This document shows positions 32,801 to 44,295 of a DNA stretch of 64,000 nucleotides, in pieces. This DNA comes from Ryuthela nishihirai. Its lineage: Eukaryota; Arthropoda; Arachnida; Araneae; Heptathelidae. The position numbers were made by a program, and so were the translations under genes. The DNA lies in assembly GCA_038380435.1 (NCBI GenBank), contig JAWZYU010000007.1, positions 28,871,001-28,935,000 on the forward strand, in the 5' to 3' direction. How positions within the stretch are numbered: position 1 is the first letter of the stretch; each line of letters starts with the position of its first letter. The notes beneath the pieces were generated by a model. The model made no database searches, was not told where the DNA came from, and saw nothing but the letters and a program-made list of their open reading frames with translations.

Positions 32801-33913
32801 ATGACCGAAAAGGACCTAAGGCATGCCCTTGTCGACGGCTAAACCATTTGGCCACACTTCCTATGGCAGAGGAAAAGTTGATAAAGAATTTTATTACTCG
32901 CTACCTTCGGCAGTGGCTCGTGAGGAAGTGAAATGCAATGTCCGAATTTCCGAAACGTTTAACCGCAAAAACGAAAAAAAAAAATAAACGATTGTCGGGT
33001 AGGAATGTTCTAAGAAGAAGAACATTTCGTTTATTATTTTGATTTTATTTTACTCGAAGTCTAAGAGTTTTTCTTCTGTGGTTTTTGAGTACTCTTTAGA
33101 TCTGGACACACAAAATACGATTTGAGCCGTTTAGCGTTTATGAAATTTTTTTACACATTTTGTGAACTTTGAACAAAACCGTTTCGATCACAGAGATCGT
33201 TTTGTGTCTGTCAGTATTCTTTCAACAATATTGCACTTGAGTGCATGGGCGACGACGGTAATTTTTTCTAAGGACGGGGGAGGGTGTCAAATTAATCCCG
33301 AGGAGGGGCAAAATATCTCTAGGGGGGGGGGCAAAAAATCAAATCAGTGTTTCAAGAAGGTAATCGTTCATTAATGATAATTCAGTCGTGAATACAGTAT
33401 TCTTATATACATCATACCAGGGCCATATCCGGGGAGGGGGTCAAGGTGGCCATGCCCCCCCCCCCTCTTTCAGAATGCTGGTAAGGGTAATAAAAGCAAA
33501 CCTTTAGTAAAATTATGAATTTTTCTCGCGTTTATCAAGAAATTTTTTAAAGAACTTTAAAAGTGACGGAATATTATACTATAATGGAAATTTAATCTCT
33601 TGGCGCCCACTTTCACTCTTTTTTTGGTTCGAATGCGTTTCTTGCCCCTTCCCCTTTAATTTTTTCTTTTATAGATCCGAGCCTGCATTATACCATAATA
33701 CAAATAAGGATGCCAAACAAACAAAAACGGAAAAAAAAGGAACTTATTATTAAAAATAAACAATGTTTTCCAAACTAATCAATAAAAAAAAGAAAAGTTT
33801 CCTACAACCAAAGAAAGCATTAAAAAACGCCAAGATTTACATTTCTTTAAAGAAAAATACATTAATTTTTGGTGCACCTGATATTCAATAATAATTAAAA
33901 AAAGAAGGAAATG
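32801..33913. other. No gene; hAT-like terminus and homopolymers
   Basis: CCAGGGCCATATCCGGGGAGG at about 33417 beside G and C runs resembles a decayed hAT-like end. The rest is AT-rich, including a G run near 33325. Confidence 0.4.
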
Positions 33914-33980
33914 ACCCCTCAAGCAGCTGCTTGCCACAGCTGTCTGACGGTACCCTTGATAGCATAAATAAGCCATAGAG
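33914..33980 (-). mobile_element. SINE2 3' fragment
   Basis: CCCCTCAAGCAGCTGCTTGC followed by a diverged CTGACGGTACCC segment, reverse orientation. Confidence 0.8.
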
Positions 33981-34238
33981 AGCTTATTTAACATAAATTA
34001 TTTTATCCATTAATTTTTCCAGGGGGAGAGGATTGGTATACAATGAATCAATATATTTTTGAGATTTAGTAAAACAATTTTCATTTTTCAGAAAAGAAGA
34101 AAAATTCTGATTATTTTTAATTATTTTCATTTCGACACAATCGATCCATTTGAAGCGGAAATGTGACTTATGTACGAAAATGTCAATTGGGATTGGCATG
34201 GATAGGTGGACAAAGAGAATATTTGAATTAGGTCGAAG

Positions 34239-34290
34239 CAGGGCCGGATCTAGAAGGGGGAAAATGCCATGCCCCCCTTTTTGAGAATTG
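34239..34290. mobile_element. hAT-like terminus
   Basis: CAGGGCCGGATCTAG followed by GGGGG, AAATGCCATG and CCCCCC. This is the style of terminus common in hAT elements; no second end or 8-bp duplication was established. Confidence 0.4.
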
Positions 34291-34329
34291 TAATTTTTTA
34301 AAGACCTCTGAAAGGGAGGGGGAAGAATA

Positions 34330-35400
34330 TGAAGAGGACTACGAACGGAAATGAAAAAAAAGGATGAAAACATCGAAGGGGAATGAATAATATGGTGAAA
34401 ACTATGGATGATAATGATGAACGTGATGAAAACATTGAAGAAGAAAGAATATGATGAGAACTGCGAACGGGAATGAAAAAAAAAGATGAAAACATCGTAG
34501 GAGAATGAATTGAATAGTGATGAAAGGATTGAAGGAGAATGAATTGAAGAATAGTGATGAAAAGTGATGAAAGTATTGAAGGAGAATGAATTGAAAAATA
34601 GTGATGAAAGGATTGAAGGAGAATGAATTGAAGAATAGAGATGAAAAGTGATGAAAGGATTGAAGGAGAATGAATTGAAGAATAGTGATGAAAAGTGATG
34701 AAAGGATTGAAGGAGAATGAATTGAAGAATGGTGATGAAAAGTGATGAAAGGATTGAAGAAGAATGAATTGAAGAATGGCGATGAAAAGTGATGAAAGGA
34801 TTGAAGGAGAATGAATTGAAGAATGGTGATGAAAAGTGATGAAAGGATTGAAGGAGAATGAATTGAAGAATGGTAATGAAAAGTGATGAAAGGATTGAAG
34901 GAGAATGAATTGAAGAATGGTGATGAAAAGTGATGAAAGGATTGAAGGAGAATGAATTGAAGAATGGTGATGAAAAGTGATGAAAGGATTGAAGGAGAAT
35001 GAATTGAAGAATAGTGATGAAAAGTGATGAAAGGATTGAAGGAGAATGAATTGAAAAATAGTGATGAAAGGATTGAATGAGAATGAATTGAAGAATAGTG
35101 ATGAAAGGATTGAATGAGAATGAATTGAAGAATAGTGATGAAAAGTGATGAAAGGATTGAAGGAGAATGAATTGAAGAATAGTGATGAAAAGTGATGAAA
35201 GGATTGAAGGAGAATGAATTGAAGAATGGTGATGAAAAGTGATGAAAGGATTGAAGGAGAATGAATTGAAGAATGGTGATGAAAAGTGATGAAAGGATTG
35301 AAGGAGAATGAAGAACATGATGAAAACTGCAAACGAGAATGAAGAAAGTGATATAAACTTTGAATTATAATGAATAAAGTGATGAAAACATTGAAGGAGA
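34330..35400. repeat. 47-bp purine-rich minisatellite
   Basis: From about 34500 to 35310 the unit GATGAAAAGTGATGAAAGG + ATTGAAGGAGAATGAATTGAAGAATGGT repeats with a 47-bp period; some units lack the first 15 bases (for example 34515 and 35060). Flanks (34330-34500 and 35320-35640) hold looser GATGAAAAC/GAATGA repeats. Because 47 is not a multiple of 3, the minus strand stays open in two frames (33984-35318 and 34298-35332), giving long but meaningless Phe/Ser/His/Ile-rich translations. Confidence 0.92.
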
Positions 35401-35775
35401 GAAAAGTAACGATGAAAACTCTGAATGAAGATGGAGAATGTGATAAAAAGGTGAAGGAGAGTGTAAATAATGATGGAAATTATGAGAGAGAATGAATAAA
35501 TAAAAATTATGACAGATAATGAAAGCTATAATAAGAAACTATGAAGAAGAAAGGAGAAAAAATTATAAAAACTAAGGAGAATGAAGACTATGATGGAAGC
35601 AGTAAAAAAGGAGTAAGAATATGATGACAAAAGTTAGGAATGTTAAAAATATTATAGGAATGCAAAATCAAGAATGGTGGAAATATGGAAACTTAATAAG
35701 TGCAATTAATCGTGCTAGAAAACAGCAATCCTACCTTAACATGTGAATTTCAATGAATGTAAAATTATTAAATTA

Positions 35776-35852
35776 AATACCCTCTCAAGCAGCTGCTTGC
35801 CACAGAGGTCTGACAGGAGCCTGTCAGTTTATATGCCATAGTAGAAGATCAT
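35776..35852 (-). mobile_element. SINE2 3' fragment
   Basis: CTCAAGCAGCTGCTTGCCAC to ATAGTAGAAGATC, reverse orientation, same extent as the 29361 fragment. Confidence 0.9.
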
Positions 35853-36487
35853 GTAAAAAATAATGAATATTTAAGATGTATTAAAAGCATTATGAATGGA
35901 GGGCATATTGAAAATGAATATATGATGTAGAGGATGATAAAGAACGCGAAGAATAAGAGGAACTATATGAGATATACTACGTAGTATATTTTGATTTAGG
36001 CAGTAACAGAGATAGTAGATGTTTATAAAAAAAAAATGCAGATGTGTAGTAAAATTATGGAATATTATTGATCATGAAAACATAATGGCTCATGTGATTC
36101 TATACACTGTATCAAAATTAAGGGACTGATCTAGGAAAAAATAAAGGCGCAGGGGGGGGGGGAGGGTGAGGGACAAGGGACTGAAATTCCAATGCAGCGT
36201 AACATTTTCAGCTTTGGTTTCGAAGTTTAAAAGATTTCTTGGTAAATGAGTGAAATATGTACGAGTTTAATAATTTTTGGCCTCCATTGCCGTTACTAGC
36301 ATTCTCGGGGGAATCTTGTCCCCCCCCCCCCCCCCCTAGATCTGACTCTAGTAAGAACAAGGTATTCTCGCCAAGGACGAAAAATGTAAATCATGTCTTG
36401 CCCACTCATCTCATCAAACGTCATGGATTTTCAAACCATATCATCAAACGTTATGGATATTCACCGATAAAATTATGCAATGCTGGG
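35853..36487. other. No gene seen
   Basis: AT-rich with G and C runs at 36150 and 36320. It includes the CCGTTACTAGCATTC poly-C repeat shared with 31306. Confidence 0.45.
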
Positions 36488-36701
36488 TACAGTCGCTCAA
36501 AAAAGCATCCGAACACTATGGCTGATTACAGAATTCAGAAAAAATATCTGGCAACGATTTTTTTTAGAAATTAGTGATGTGACAACCTTCGTGTCACGTG
36601 ACACGAAGGTTTGCCGGATCAGTAATTTCTAAATAAACCGTTGCCAGATATTTTTTCTGAATTCTGTAATCGGAGTTCGGATGCTTTTTTCAGCGACTGT
36701 A
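36488..36701. mobile_element. Minimal palindromic MITE, copy 6 (214 bp)
   Basis: TACAGTCGCTCAAAAAAGCA at the left and GCTTTTTTCAGCGACTGTA at the right; the whole element is one near-perfect palindrome centred on GTGTCACGTGACAC (about 36591-36604). It shows the basic form from which the expanded copies derive. Confidence 0.93.
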
Positions 36702-36862
36702 TATTTAGCAGATACACAATCCCGAGGAATACAATACACTAGAACAAGGAATTAAAAATTAAAATATTGAAAAGAAAACTGCAAATGTAAATTTGTAAAA
36801 AAAAAAGCAATAACATGAAAAAATAAGATATTTCCAACTTTCTTTCTACATAAATAAATACT

Positions 36863-37022
36863 CCGTCAAACAGCTGCCTGCCACAGAGGATTGACTACAG
36901 TCTGTCAGTTTATAACCTCACAGCAGAAGGTCTGTGAGGATGGCGGAACCTCAGCAGAAAAACAACACAAACATCCATGCCTTACCGGAGACTCGAAAGC
37001 AGGTCCTTTAGAACAGTAGCCA
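36863..37022 (-). mobile_element. SINE2, old, reverse
   Basis: CCGTCAAACAGCTGCCTGCC ... CAGCAGAAAAACAACAC ... CATCCATGCCTTACCGGAGACTCGAAAGCAGGTCC; all SINE2 sections are recognisable with moderate divergence. Confidence 0.85.
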
Positions 37023-37345
37023 AAACATTATAACCACTATATAAAAATAACATTACTTATCTCTGTGAATTAAGCAGAATCTAAGTAACGTGTGCTGTAA
37101 ACTATGATAAGTAAAGAGTTGACCATAAATATTTAAATTATAAAAGAAATGTTTCTAAAATACATCCGTGGCTGTGCGCTCTTTTGAATTTTTCCGTGAG
37201 TGGCTCTTCCTTCTCCACTCTACTTCCGGCACTGATGCTACAATTGAGTTGCAAATATGAAATATTTGTCTTTACAGAGAAAATCCTCCTATTGTTGGAA
37301 ATCCAAGCAAATCGAGGATTCAAGCAATACCAATAATAGTACTTT

Positions 37346-37742
37346 ATACATATACAATGGGGTGGCTCAGTCGGTAGCACGCCAGGCTCGTAATCTGTAG
37401 TTCCCAGGTTCGAGTCCCAGCTGGGTCAGCGTTGAGATTTATCTCCGCAAAATTCCCCGCCCTGCCCACGGTCAGTAGGGGACACCGATGGGCTTGGAAA
37501 GGCCGCCGTCCGTCGGATGGGACGTTAATCCGTGGCCCCGTGTGCGGGAGAGCCATACCCTGTGCACGTTAAAGAACACGCTGGATGGCCTTGACGGGAG
37601 ACTACCATCTGTCTCCCAACAGCTGTTCCAGTGGGTCCCCTTCCCCAACCTTCTTTGAGCCTTCGGGGTCCATGTGACCTGGCCGTTTAGCCCATTGTGT
37701 ACAAAAAAAGTGCCGCTCAGAGGTAACCCGATACATATACAA
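37346..37742 (+). mobile_element. SINE1, full length, 12-bp TSD
   Basis: ATACATATACAA at 37346-37357 and 37731-37742. The tail is shortened (AGAGGTAACCC instead of AGAGGTAAAACAACCC), which shows the terminal repeat length varies. Confidence 0.94.
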
Positions 37743-37767
37743 CTCGGAGAAAATTTTCCATTTATCG

Positions 37768-37810
37768 CTTAAAGGAAAAAAAGATTTTTTTTTTCCTTTT
37801 AAGCGAAAAA
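37768..37810. repeat. Short hairpin
   Basis: CGCTTAAAGGAAAAAAAGA and TTTTTTCCTTTTAAGCG pair, with a T-rich loop. Too long a T run and no context to call a terminator. Confidence 0.5.
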
Positions 37811-37923
37811 AGATATAAGAAGACTAGGAAAAGAAATATCTGCCAAAGGAAATGTGTGAAGAAAAACTTGCAAAACTGTCAACTGAAGATAATTTCGACT
37901 GAATTATTTTCGAGCAAGTCATT

Positions 37924-38335
37924 CTAAGCCACAGGGGGCGGGGGTGGCTCAGTCGGTAGCGCGCCAGGCTCGTAATCTGTAGTTCCCAGGTTCGAGTCCC
38001 AGCTGGGTCAGCGTTCAGATTTATCTCCTCAAAATTCCTCGCCCTGCCCACTGTCAGTAGGGGACACCGATGGGCTTGGAAAGGCCGCCGTCCGTCGGAT
38101 GGGACGTTAAGCCGTGACCCCGTGTATGGGAGAGCCATACCCTGTGCACGTTAAAGAACACGCTGGATGGCCTTGACGGGAGGCTACCATCTGTCTCCCA
38201 ACAGCTGTTCCAGTGGGTCCCCTCCCCCAACCTTCTCTGAGTCTTCGGGGTCCATGTGACCTGGCCATTTAGCCCATGGTGTGAAAAAAAGTGCCGCTCA
38301 GAGGCAAAACAACCCAACCCAACCCTAAGCCACAG
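37924..38335 (+). mobile_element. SINE1, full length, 11-bp TSD
   Basis: CTAAGCCACAG at 37924-37934 and 38325-38335. Head GGGGGCGGGGGTGGCTCAG; the tail has three AACCC units. Fully readable, 390 bp. Confidence 0.96.
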
Positions 38336-38956
38336 ACTCAACAACCAAAATTTTAAAAATTTCTAGTTTTATCAAACAATTTACAGTATTTGTTTATATT
38401 TTTGTAATTTTCTTATATTAGGATCCTCTGACGGTGGAAATTCCAACTATTAGAAGAATTCGGAAAATACAAATCAATATAACTTTTTAGTATGTAAACA
38501 TAAAAATCTCAATGTTATTTTGAAATATTCTAAATGAAAAAAGGTAATAATTTTTAGTAAAGAGAGCATTTATTGAATGTCGAAATTCTCAACTGAAATA
38601 GTAAGATAGTACATAGTCAATGCAATGTGATATAAATATATTAAGATTAACAGATTAAGGCAGAAAGAAGGTATTGTGTTTTATGTCAATTTATTAATCT
38701 CTCCTGCAGATAAGCTGTTAGCTTTGCGGGACATCTCTAAATAAGGAATGATTTATTTGAATTTGTCTCAATAAATAAATGATTAAAAAAAAAATACTAT
38801 TTATCCGACCGAAAAAAAAGTTTTTTTTTTATTAAAACAAAAAACGTTGAATATCAACAGACGATAACGTTAAAAAAGCATAAAAATGTGATGCAAAACG
38901 CACATGTGTATAAAATAATTTAAGAATATAGAATGTGGTGAGATAAATAAATAAAT
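38336..38956. other. No feature seen
   Basis: AT-rich sequence with A and T runs. Confidence 0.5.
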
Positions 38957-39206
38957 ACTCCCTCAAGCAGCTGCTTGCCACAGAGGTCTGACAGGAGCCT
39001 GTCAGTTTATATGCCAGAGTTGAAGGTCTGTGAGGATGGCAGGACCTCAGCAGAAAAACGACACAAACAGCATGCCTTGTGATCAAAAATGAAAATATGA
39101 AATGTGTGTTTTCTGCTGAGGTCCTGCCATCCTCTCAGACCCTCTACTGTGGCATATAAACTGACAGGCTCCTGTCAGACCTCTGCGGCAAGCAGCTGCT
39201 TGTGGG
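38957..39206. mobile_element. Head-to-head inverted pair of SINE2 fragments
   Basis: 38957-39082 is SINE2 in reverse (3' end to CATGCCTTG) and 39104-39206 is SINE2 forward (TTTTCTGCTGAGGTCCTG to GCAGCTGCTTGTGGG). The pair makes a large hairpin with a spacer of about 20 bp. The two copies differ at several bases, so the inversion is not recent. Confidence 0.88.
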
Positions 39207-41604
39207 AGTTTTTTAAAAAAAAAATGTAAATTGAAAAGAAATGGAAAGTTCATAAAATTAAGTCTTTTTTTTATTTATAAACAATTTTTTAAAAAATAAA
39301 ACTATATATTTTTGTTTCGTTTTGTTGAATCAGAAATGAGAAAATGACAACGCCTGCTATCAAAACATAAAGAAAAAAAATATTAAAACATACAAATCTA
39401 CATAAGGAAAGCATTTATTTTTCTTATTATTTATCTTGTATTTTTTATATCTATTTTTTTCAGAGACCAAAAGAATAGAAGAAGAAAAATCTGCGAAGGA
39501 AAATGAGTGAAAAGAGTGCAAAGCTGTCGACCGGAGATAGCTTTCACTTCGGACTTGATGTTTGCTGTCCTTTCCCCAGGAGGGCGCTACTGTACCCAGA
39601 GAGCAGAGCCGTCATCTGCTTTGGTTGGAAGAGGCGGGCCAGACCAGACCTGGCCAAGCGAACAGTTGACCGCCAGCAAAACCACAGCTTCACTAATCTG
39701 CCTAGTTAATCTGAGACGAGCAGCGTTTTTGTTAGCAAACCTTGATAACGGCACTAGCTAAGCATATACACACCTAAGCCTTTCCCACTCACACATAGCG
39801 CTTCTTGCTAACAATGAACAGCTAAGCCGTTCAACGTGGTCGTGCAGACAAAAAAGCTGGCAAACGCCTCACCTCCCCACCCTTCACCCTCCCGCTCTCC
39901 TCCCCACCGCCTCCTCATCCACGGCTCCCTATTCATCCGATCTGTGGCCTGGGTTGCAAGGCAAAACCCGTTGCCAGCTTCAGATAAGCGAAAAACTAAT
40001 CACCCGCACTAATTGGTTTGGCGGAGGAGCTAAAGTCTTTTTCTACCCACCCAGAATCACCTCTCCACATCCCTCCCTCCCCACACTCCATCCACATCTT
40101 CTTCCACTTCCTTTTCCGAACCACTGGGAGAGAATAGTTTCGGAAACAGCCAAAATAAAAATTGAGCCAAAAATGAAAAGAATGGAGCCACAAAGTGAGC
40201 CTGAGTTCCCTTTCCCCCAAGTAAGCAAACACCCAAGAGATTAAGTTGTGTATTTTTATGTTTTTCATCAGATTCTTTTTTATATATAATCTCTCTTGTC
40301 TCTCACTCCTGTCCAGCTACTAGAGGCGTTGTTTTTACAACACATTATATTACTTCACTCCGCTGTTAAGCATTCCTCGCTTCCAACTCTACCAAGAGCA
40401 GTAGGCTCTTTAGAAATCGCCCAGACGATGTAGCCGTTATCACGCAAGGCATACAAGAGTTATTAATACCAATGGAGAGCTGCAGGGTGCAGAAAGTGAG
40501 AGCTTATTGCTAAGCTTTCAGCATCCGTGAATATCTTCGTCTCAAGGGTGGGGGAAAAGATGAACTGAAAGGACTTTTTAAACAGACTTGAGCGGAAGAT
40601 GATTGGAACTTAATTAAGAAGGCCAGAAATAAGCATCGTGCTTTTGAAAGGAAAACGTTCTCCGTCCGTGTTTTTACCTCGGTTTAATCCCTTTAGCCAG
40701 ACGCCATGTTTTCATGTCACTGAATCTGACAGTCTGCTTGAAGATAAACACATGTACTCGCGAAATCTGCTGTGTGTAATCTCTGTTCGATGTACTTCAA
40801 TAATTGTGTAAATAAACAGTTATTAAAACACTTCTTACAGTGCTTATGTCGAAAGTGTGTGAAACAGAACTTCGCTCCTATGATTTTTTTCTGAATTTTT
40901 TTAATGTTTTTACCGAATGTGCAATTAAAGCATTTAAGTCTCCATTTCCCATTGGAAGCATTTGTTGGAACCAAGTTTCATACGAAGATATAAGTCATTT
41001 AATGTTGTATCATATTCTCTGAACTGAAAAAAGTAAAAAGTATAGTGATAAATATGCATTTCTTTTTTTAATGAATTCTTTGCATCATGAACTAGTATCT
41101 ATCTTTGCAAAAGAATTGTTAAGTCGATATTTAAATAGCATTTGAATTTTATGCCATTGTTTCGAATTTTTTTAATGAATGCGTTCTTAAGTACTTGGTA
41201 CGCCAACCAGAATAATTAAAATCCCTAAGGGAAATAAGGAACAATGTTTGTCGCTTTGCACCGGCTTTCGAAATTTTCTTTGCTTTATGTAGGCTTTCAA
41301 TTTTCCGCAAAAAAGAAATTTACGTTGTCGAATGTAAATTATATCCTTTCCTGAATATGTATCGCAGCAATAATTAATGGAAAAGAATTTTAGTTTTGAA
41401 GATCATGAGTTGTCAACACTCTTCTATTAGGTATGGAGTCCCTACGCATTTACTTTTCTTCCGATCATGTATTTGGAAGTTGACAAAGTTAAACACTTTT
41501 TTTTAATTGTTTAATTGCTAAGATTTAAGGATAACTGTGGTAAAAAAGATAAAAGTATATACTCTGTTTCTCATAAAGAATAGAGCATCAATTAACTCTT
41601 AAAT
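39207..41604. other. Unassigned; pyrimidine-rich block 39820-40130
   Basis: No dispersed repeat recognised in 2.4 kb. 39500-40250 is less AT-rich, with overlapping plus frames (39503-39709, 39507-39761, 39954-40244) and no domain; TTTCCCCAGG near 39572 could be a splice acceptor. 40250-41600 is AT-rich with no gene seen. Confidence 0.35.
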
Positions 41605-41980
41605 GGGGCGGGGGTGGCTCAGTCGGTAGCGCGCCAGGCTCGTAATCTGTAGTTCCCAGGTTCGAGTCCCAGCTGGGTCAGCGTTGAGATTTATCTCCGC
41701 AAAATTCCCCGCCCTGCCCACGGTCAGTAGGGGACACCGATGGGCTTGGAAAGGCCGCCGTCCGTCGGATGGGACGTTAAGCCGTGGCCCCGTGTGCGGG
41801 AGAGCCACACCCTGTGCACGTTAAAGAACACGCTGGATAGCCTTGACGGGAGGCTACCATCTGTCTCCCAACAGCTGTTCCAGTGGGTCTCCTCCCCCAA
41901 CCTTCTCTGAGCCTTCGGGGTCCTTGTGACCTGGCCATTTAGTCCATGGTGTGCAAAAAAAGTGCCGCTCAGAGGTTTTT
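41605..41980 (+). mobile_element. SINE1 with fold-back tail
   Basis: Complete head and body; at the tail AGAGGT is followed by TTTT and then the exact inverse of the previous 24 bases (arms 41953-41976 and 41981-42004). Confidence 0.9.
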
Positions 41981-42185
41981 ACCTCTGAGCGGCACTTTTT
42001 TTGCAACAACCCTTCCTTCGGATGGGGCGTAAAGTCTTGTCTCCGAGTGCGGTGCAGCCATACCCTATGCAGCTACCCAGTGTGTCTCGTTCTCCAACCT
42101 TTTTTTAGCCATTGCGATCCTTCTGGCCCTTTAGCTCATTGTGCGCAAAACAAAGTGCCACCCAGAGGTAAAACAACCCAACTGA
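41981..42185 (+). mobile_element. Inverted tail stub plus old SINE1 tail half
   Basis: After the inverted stub (to 42004), a diverged SINE1 distal half runs 42010-42181 (GGATGGGGCGTAAAGTC ... CCATACCCTATGCAG ... GTGCCACCCAGAGGTAAAAC) and ends AACAACCCAAC. Confidence 0.8.
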
Positions 42186-42384
42186 GATTCCTGGCCCGAG
42201 TCACATGACATGTCGGCTTCAGTGACTTTCTGTATTACTTGTCTATGATGTAAAAACATCTTCAACGTCTGCTGTTAACAGAGTGTGCTGCCAGCTTCTG
42301 ATTATGGATATATTTAATCCGATATTTTTGTGCTTAGCAAGTCGAAAAGGAATAGCACAAACAAAATAACAAATTATACCCAAA

Positions 42385-42870
42385 GAAGTGCCACAGAGGT
42401 GTCTCATCAGAGGAGATCTGTGAGGCAGGGGATCCCTCAACAGAAAGACAACACAACAAAAAGAAACAACAAACCTTAATCGGAGGTCACATGGACCCCG
42501 AAGGCTCAGAGAAGGTTGGGGGAGGGGGGACCCACTGGAACAGCTGTTGGGAGACAGATGGTAGCCTCCCGTCAAGGCCATCCAGCGTGTTCTTTAACGT
42601 GCACAGGGTATGTCTCTCCCGCACACGGGCCACGGCTTAACGTCCCATCCGACGGACGGCGGCCTTTCCAAGCCCATCGGTGTCCCCTACTGACCGTGGG
42701 CAGGGCGGGGGAATTTTGCGGAGATAAATCTCAACGCTGACCCAGCTGGGACTCGAACCTAGGAACTCACAGATTACGAGCCTGGCGCGCTACCGACTGA
42801 GCCACCCCAGCCCGCCCCGCCGCCTTTGATCTCTAAGCCAAACACATTAAACCACTCTGCCATTGGAACA
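42385..42870 (-). mobile_element. Old SINE2 split by a SINE1
   Basis: GTGCCACAGAGGTGTCTCATC ... CCCTCAACAGAAAGACAACAC ... CCTTAATCGG is SINE2 in reverse; after the SINE1 it may continue at 42823-42870 with a weak head complement (TTTGATCTCTAAGCC...TTAAACCACTCTGCCA). Confidence 0.65.
42487..42818 (-). mobile_element. SINE1 lacking its tail
   Basis: Starts at GGTCACATGGACCCCGAAGG (tail-side 60 bp missing) and runs to the head complement at about 42818. Loss of the 3' tail is unusual for a retrotransposed copy, so a deletion or recombination with the host SINE2 is likely. Confidence 0.85.
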
Positions 42871-42960
42871 TGAAATTAAAATATATTTTCTTTAAGAATA
42901 AAATTTAGCATTTTTTTTCATTTCATGGATTTTTTTTTTAAAAAAAAATAAAAAAATAAA

Positions 42961-43113
42961 TACCCCCTCAAGCAGCTGCTTGCCACAGAGGTCTGACAGG
43001 AGCCTGTCAGTTTATATGCCACAGTAGTAGGTCTGTGAGGATGGCAGGACCTCAGCAGAAAAACGCCACGAACATCCATGCCTTATCCGGGGCTCGAACC
43101 CAGGTCCCGTACA
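42961..43113 (-). mobile_element. SINE2, reverse
   Basis: CCCCTCAAGCAGCTGCTTGC to GGCTCGAACCCAGGTCCCGTA; includes the B box complement, lacks the A box side. Confidence 0.92.
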
Positions 43114-43255
43114 ATTTTATAATATTTTTTTAATAAGAATTAAAAAGATTATTATTTTAAAAATCTAGTTTTATTCTAAATTCAACTTACGACATCTAGA
43201 TTTGGAAAATGAGATTATTATTTCTAAGTTATATCAAACTGATAAAAACTTTATT

Positions 43256-43687
43256 TTACATAAAAAAAAGACTCCTGGAATTGAAACCGTGGACATTTTG
43301 GATGCTCTCCATCATTATCATATTCCATTGCAACCGTTGCTTCGTAACACACTTTAAATATATTTCTTTATTCCCTCGATGCTCGCTGTTTTCCCTTCCT
43401 CGATGCCCCTCGCTGATTTTTGTCTCTTTCACGAAGATCCACCCACTCCGTTCGCTGTGTTCTCTACGAACGCGTCTGAGGTCATTTAGAAGATTCCCTA
43501 ATGAAGCCCCTGACACCCCTGGCCGCGTGGTGTCGCCATCGACAATAGGGAACTGTCGTTGCGGCCGGCCGGGGCTGCTTTGTTCGTCGGCCGCATCGCA
43601 GTTTGACACGCCTGCCGAGCCGAGGTACATCAAGTGTTCGAGCTTCTTCTCCCACTTGGTTTGCGGTGCGGGAAACGTTGTGGTCAT
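43256..43687 (-). CDS. Candidate exon, unknown protein (speculative)
   Basis: A 143-codon minus-strand frame starting ATG at 43687 (MTTTFPAPQTKWEKKLEHLM ...) lies in a repeat-free patch with raised GC. Many of its first 80 codons end in G or C (for example AAG TGG GAG AAG AAG CTC, CTC GGC), unlike the AT-rich surroundings. The overlapping plus frame 43209-43718 is equally open, so strand is uncertain. No domain was recognised and the start context (TTTTATGA) is weak. The last third is AT-rich and probably not coding; splice sites were not established. Confidence 0.25.
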   Translation of the reverse strand: MTTTFPAPQTKWEKKLEHLMYLGSAGVSNCDAADEQSSPGRPQRQFPIVDGDTTRPGVSGASLGNLLNDLRRVRREHSERSGWIFVKETKISEGHRGRENSEHRGNKEIYLKCVTKQRLQWNMIMMESIQNVHGFNSRSLFFM

Positions 43688-43888
43688 AAAATCCGAAGAG
43701 GTTTTGTGGCAGAAATGATTTCTCGGCTAAATCCTGTGAAAGTTAAAACACGATTTATTAGAGAGATGATTTTGCATTTCAGTCATGATAATCCCCTTCT
43801 CTCTGTCCCTTCACTATCACCACCCCTTCCCATATATACATAAATTTGAAATGAATGACAGAAAACGTAAATGAAACAGTTGCAACTA

Positions 43889-44295
43889 CCTTCTCCCTTT
43901 GGGGCGGGGGTGGCTCAGTCGGTAGCGCGCCAGGCTCGTAATCTGTAGTTCCCAGGTTCGAGTCCTAGCTGGGTCAGCGTTGAGATTTATCTCCGCAAAA
44001 TTCCCCGCCCTGCCCACGGTCAGTAGGGGACACCGATGGGCTTGGAAAGGCCGCCGTCCGTCGGATGGGACGTTAAGCCGTGGCCCCGTTTGCGGGAGAG
44101 CCATACCCTGTGCACGTTAAAGAACACGCTGGATGGCCTTGACGGGAGACTACCATCTGTCTCCCAACAGCTGTTCCAGTGGGTCCCCTGCCCCAACCTT
44201 CTCTGAGCCTTCGGAGTCCATGTGACCTGGCCATTTAGCTCATGGTGTGCAAAAAAGTGCCGCTCAGAGGTAAAACAACCCAACCCTTCTCCCTT
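43889..44295 (+). mobile_element. SINE1, full length, 11-bp TSD
   Basis: CCTTCTCCCTT at 43889-43899 and 44285-44295; head GGGGCGGGGGTGGCTCAG, tail AACAACCCAA. It inserted at the 5' edge of an older SINE1. Confidence 0.96.

Noticed and set aside
33984..35318. 444-codon minus-strand open frame as a gene
   Set aside because: It is the reverse strand of a 47-bp minisatellite; two frames are open together and the translation is a simple repeat of FHH/SIHSPSILSS-type segments.
37768..37810. Transcription terminator (stem plus T run)
   Set aside because: Intrinsic terminators of the bacterial kind do not apply here and no RNA polymerase III gene precedes it.
41610..41680. tRNA gene (A box TGGCTCAGTCGG, B box GGTTCGAGTCC)
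   Set aside because: The tRNA-like part is always followed by the SINE1 body, acceptor-stem pairing is lost, and copies have target-site duplications.
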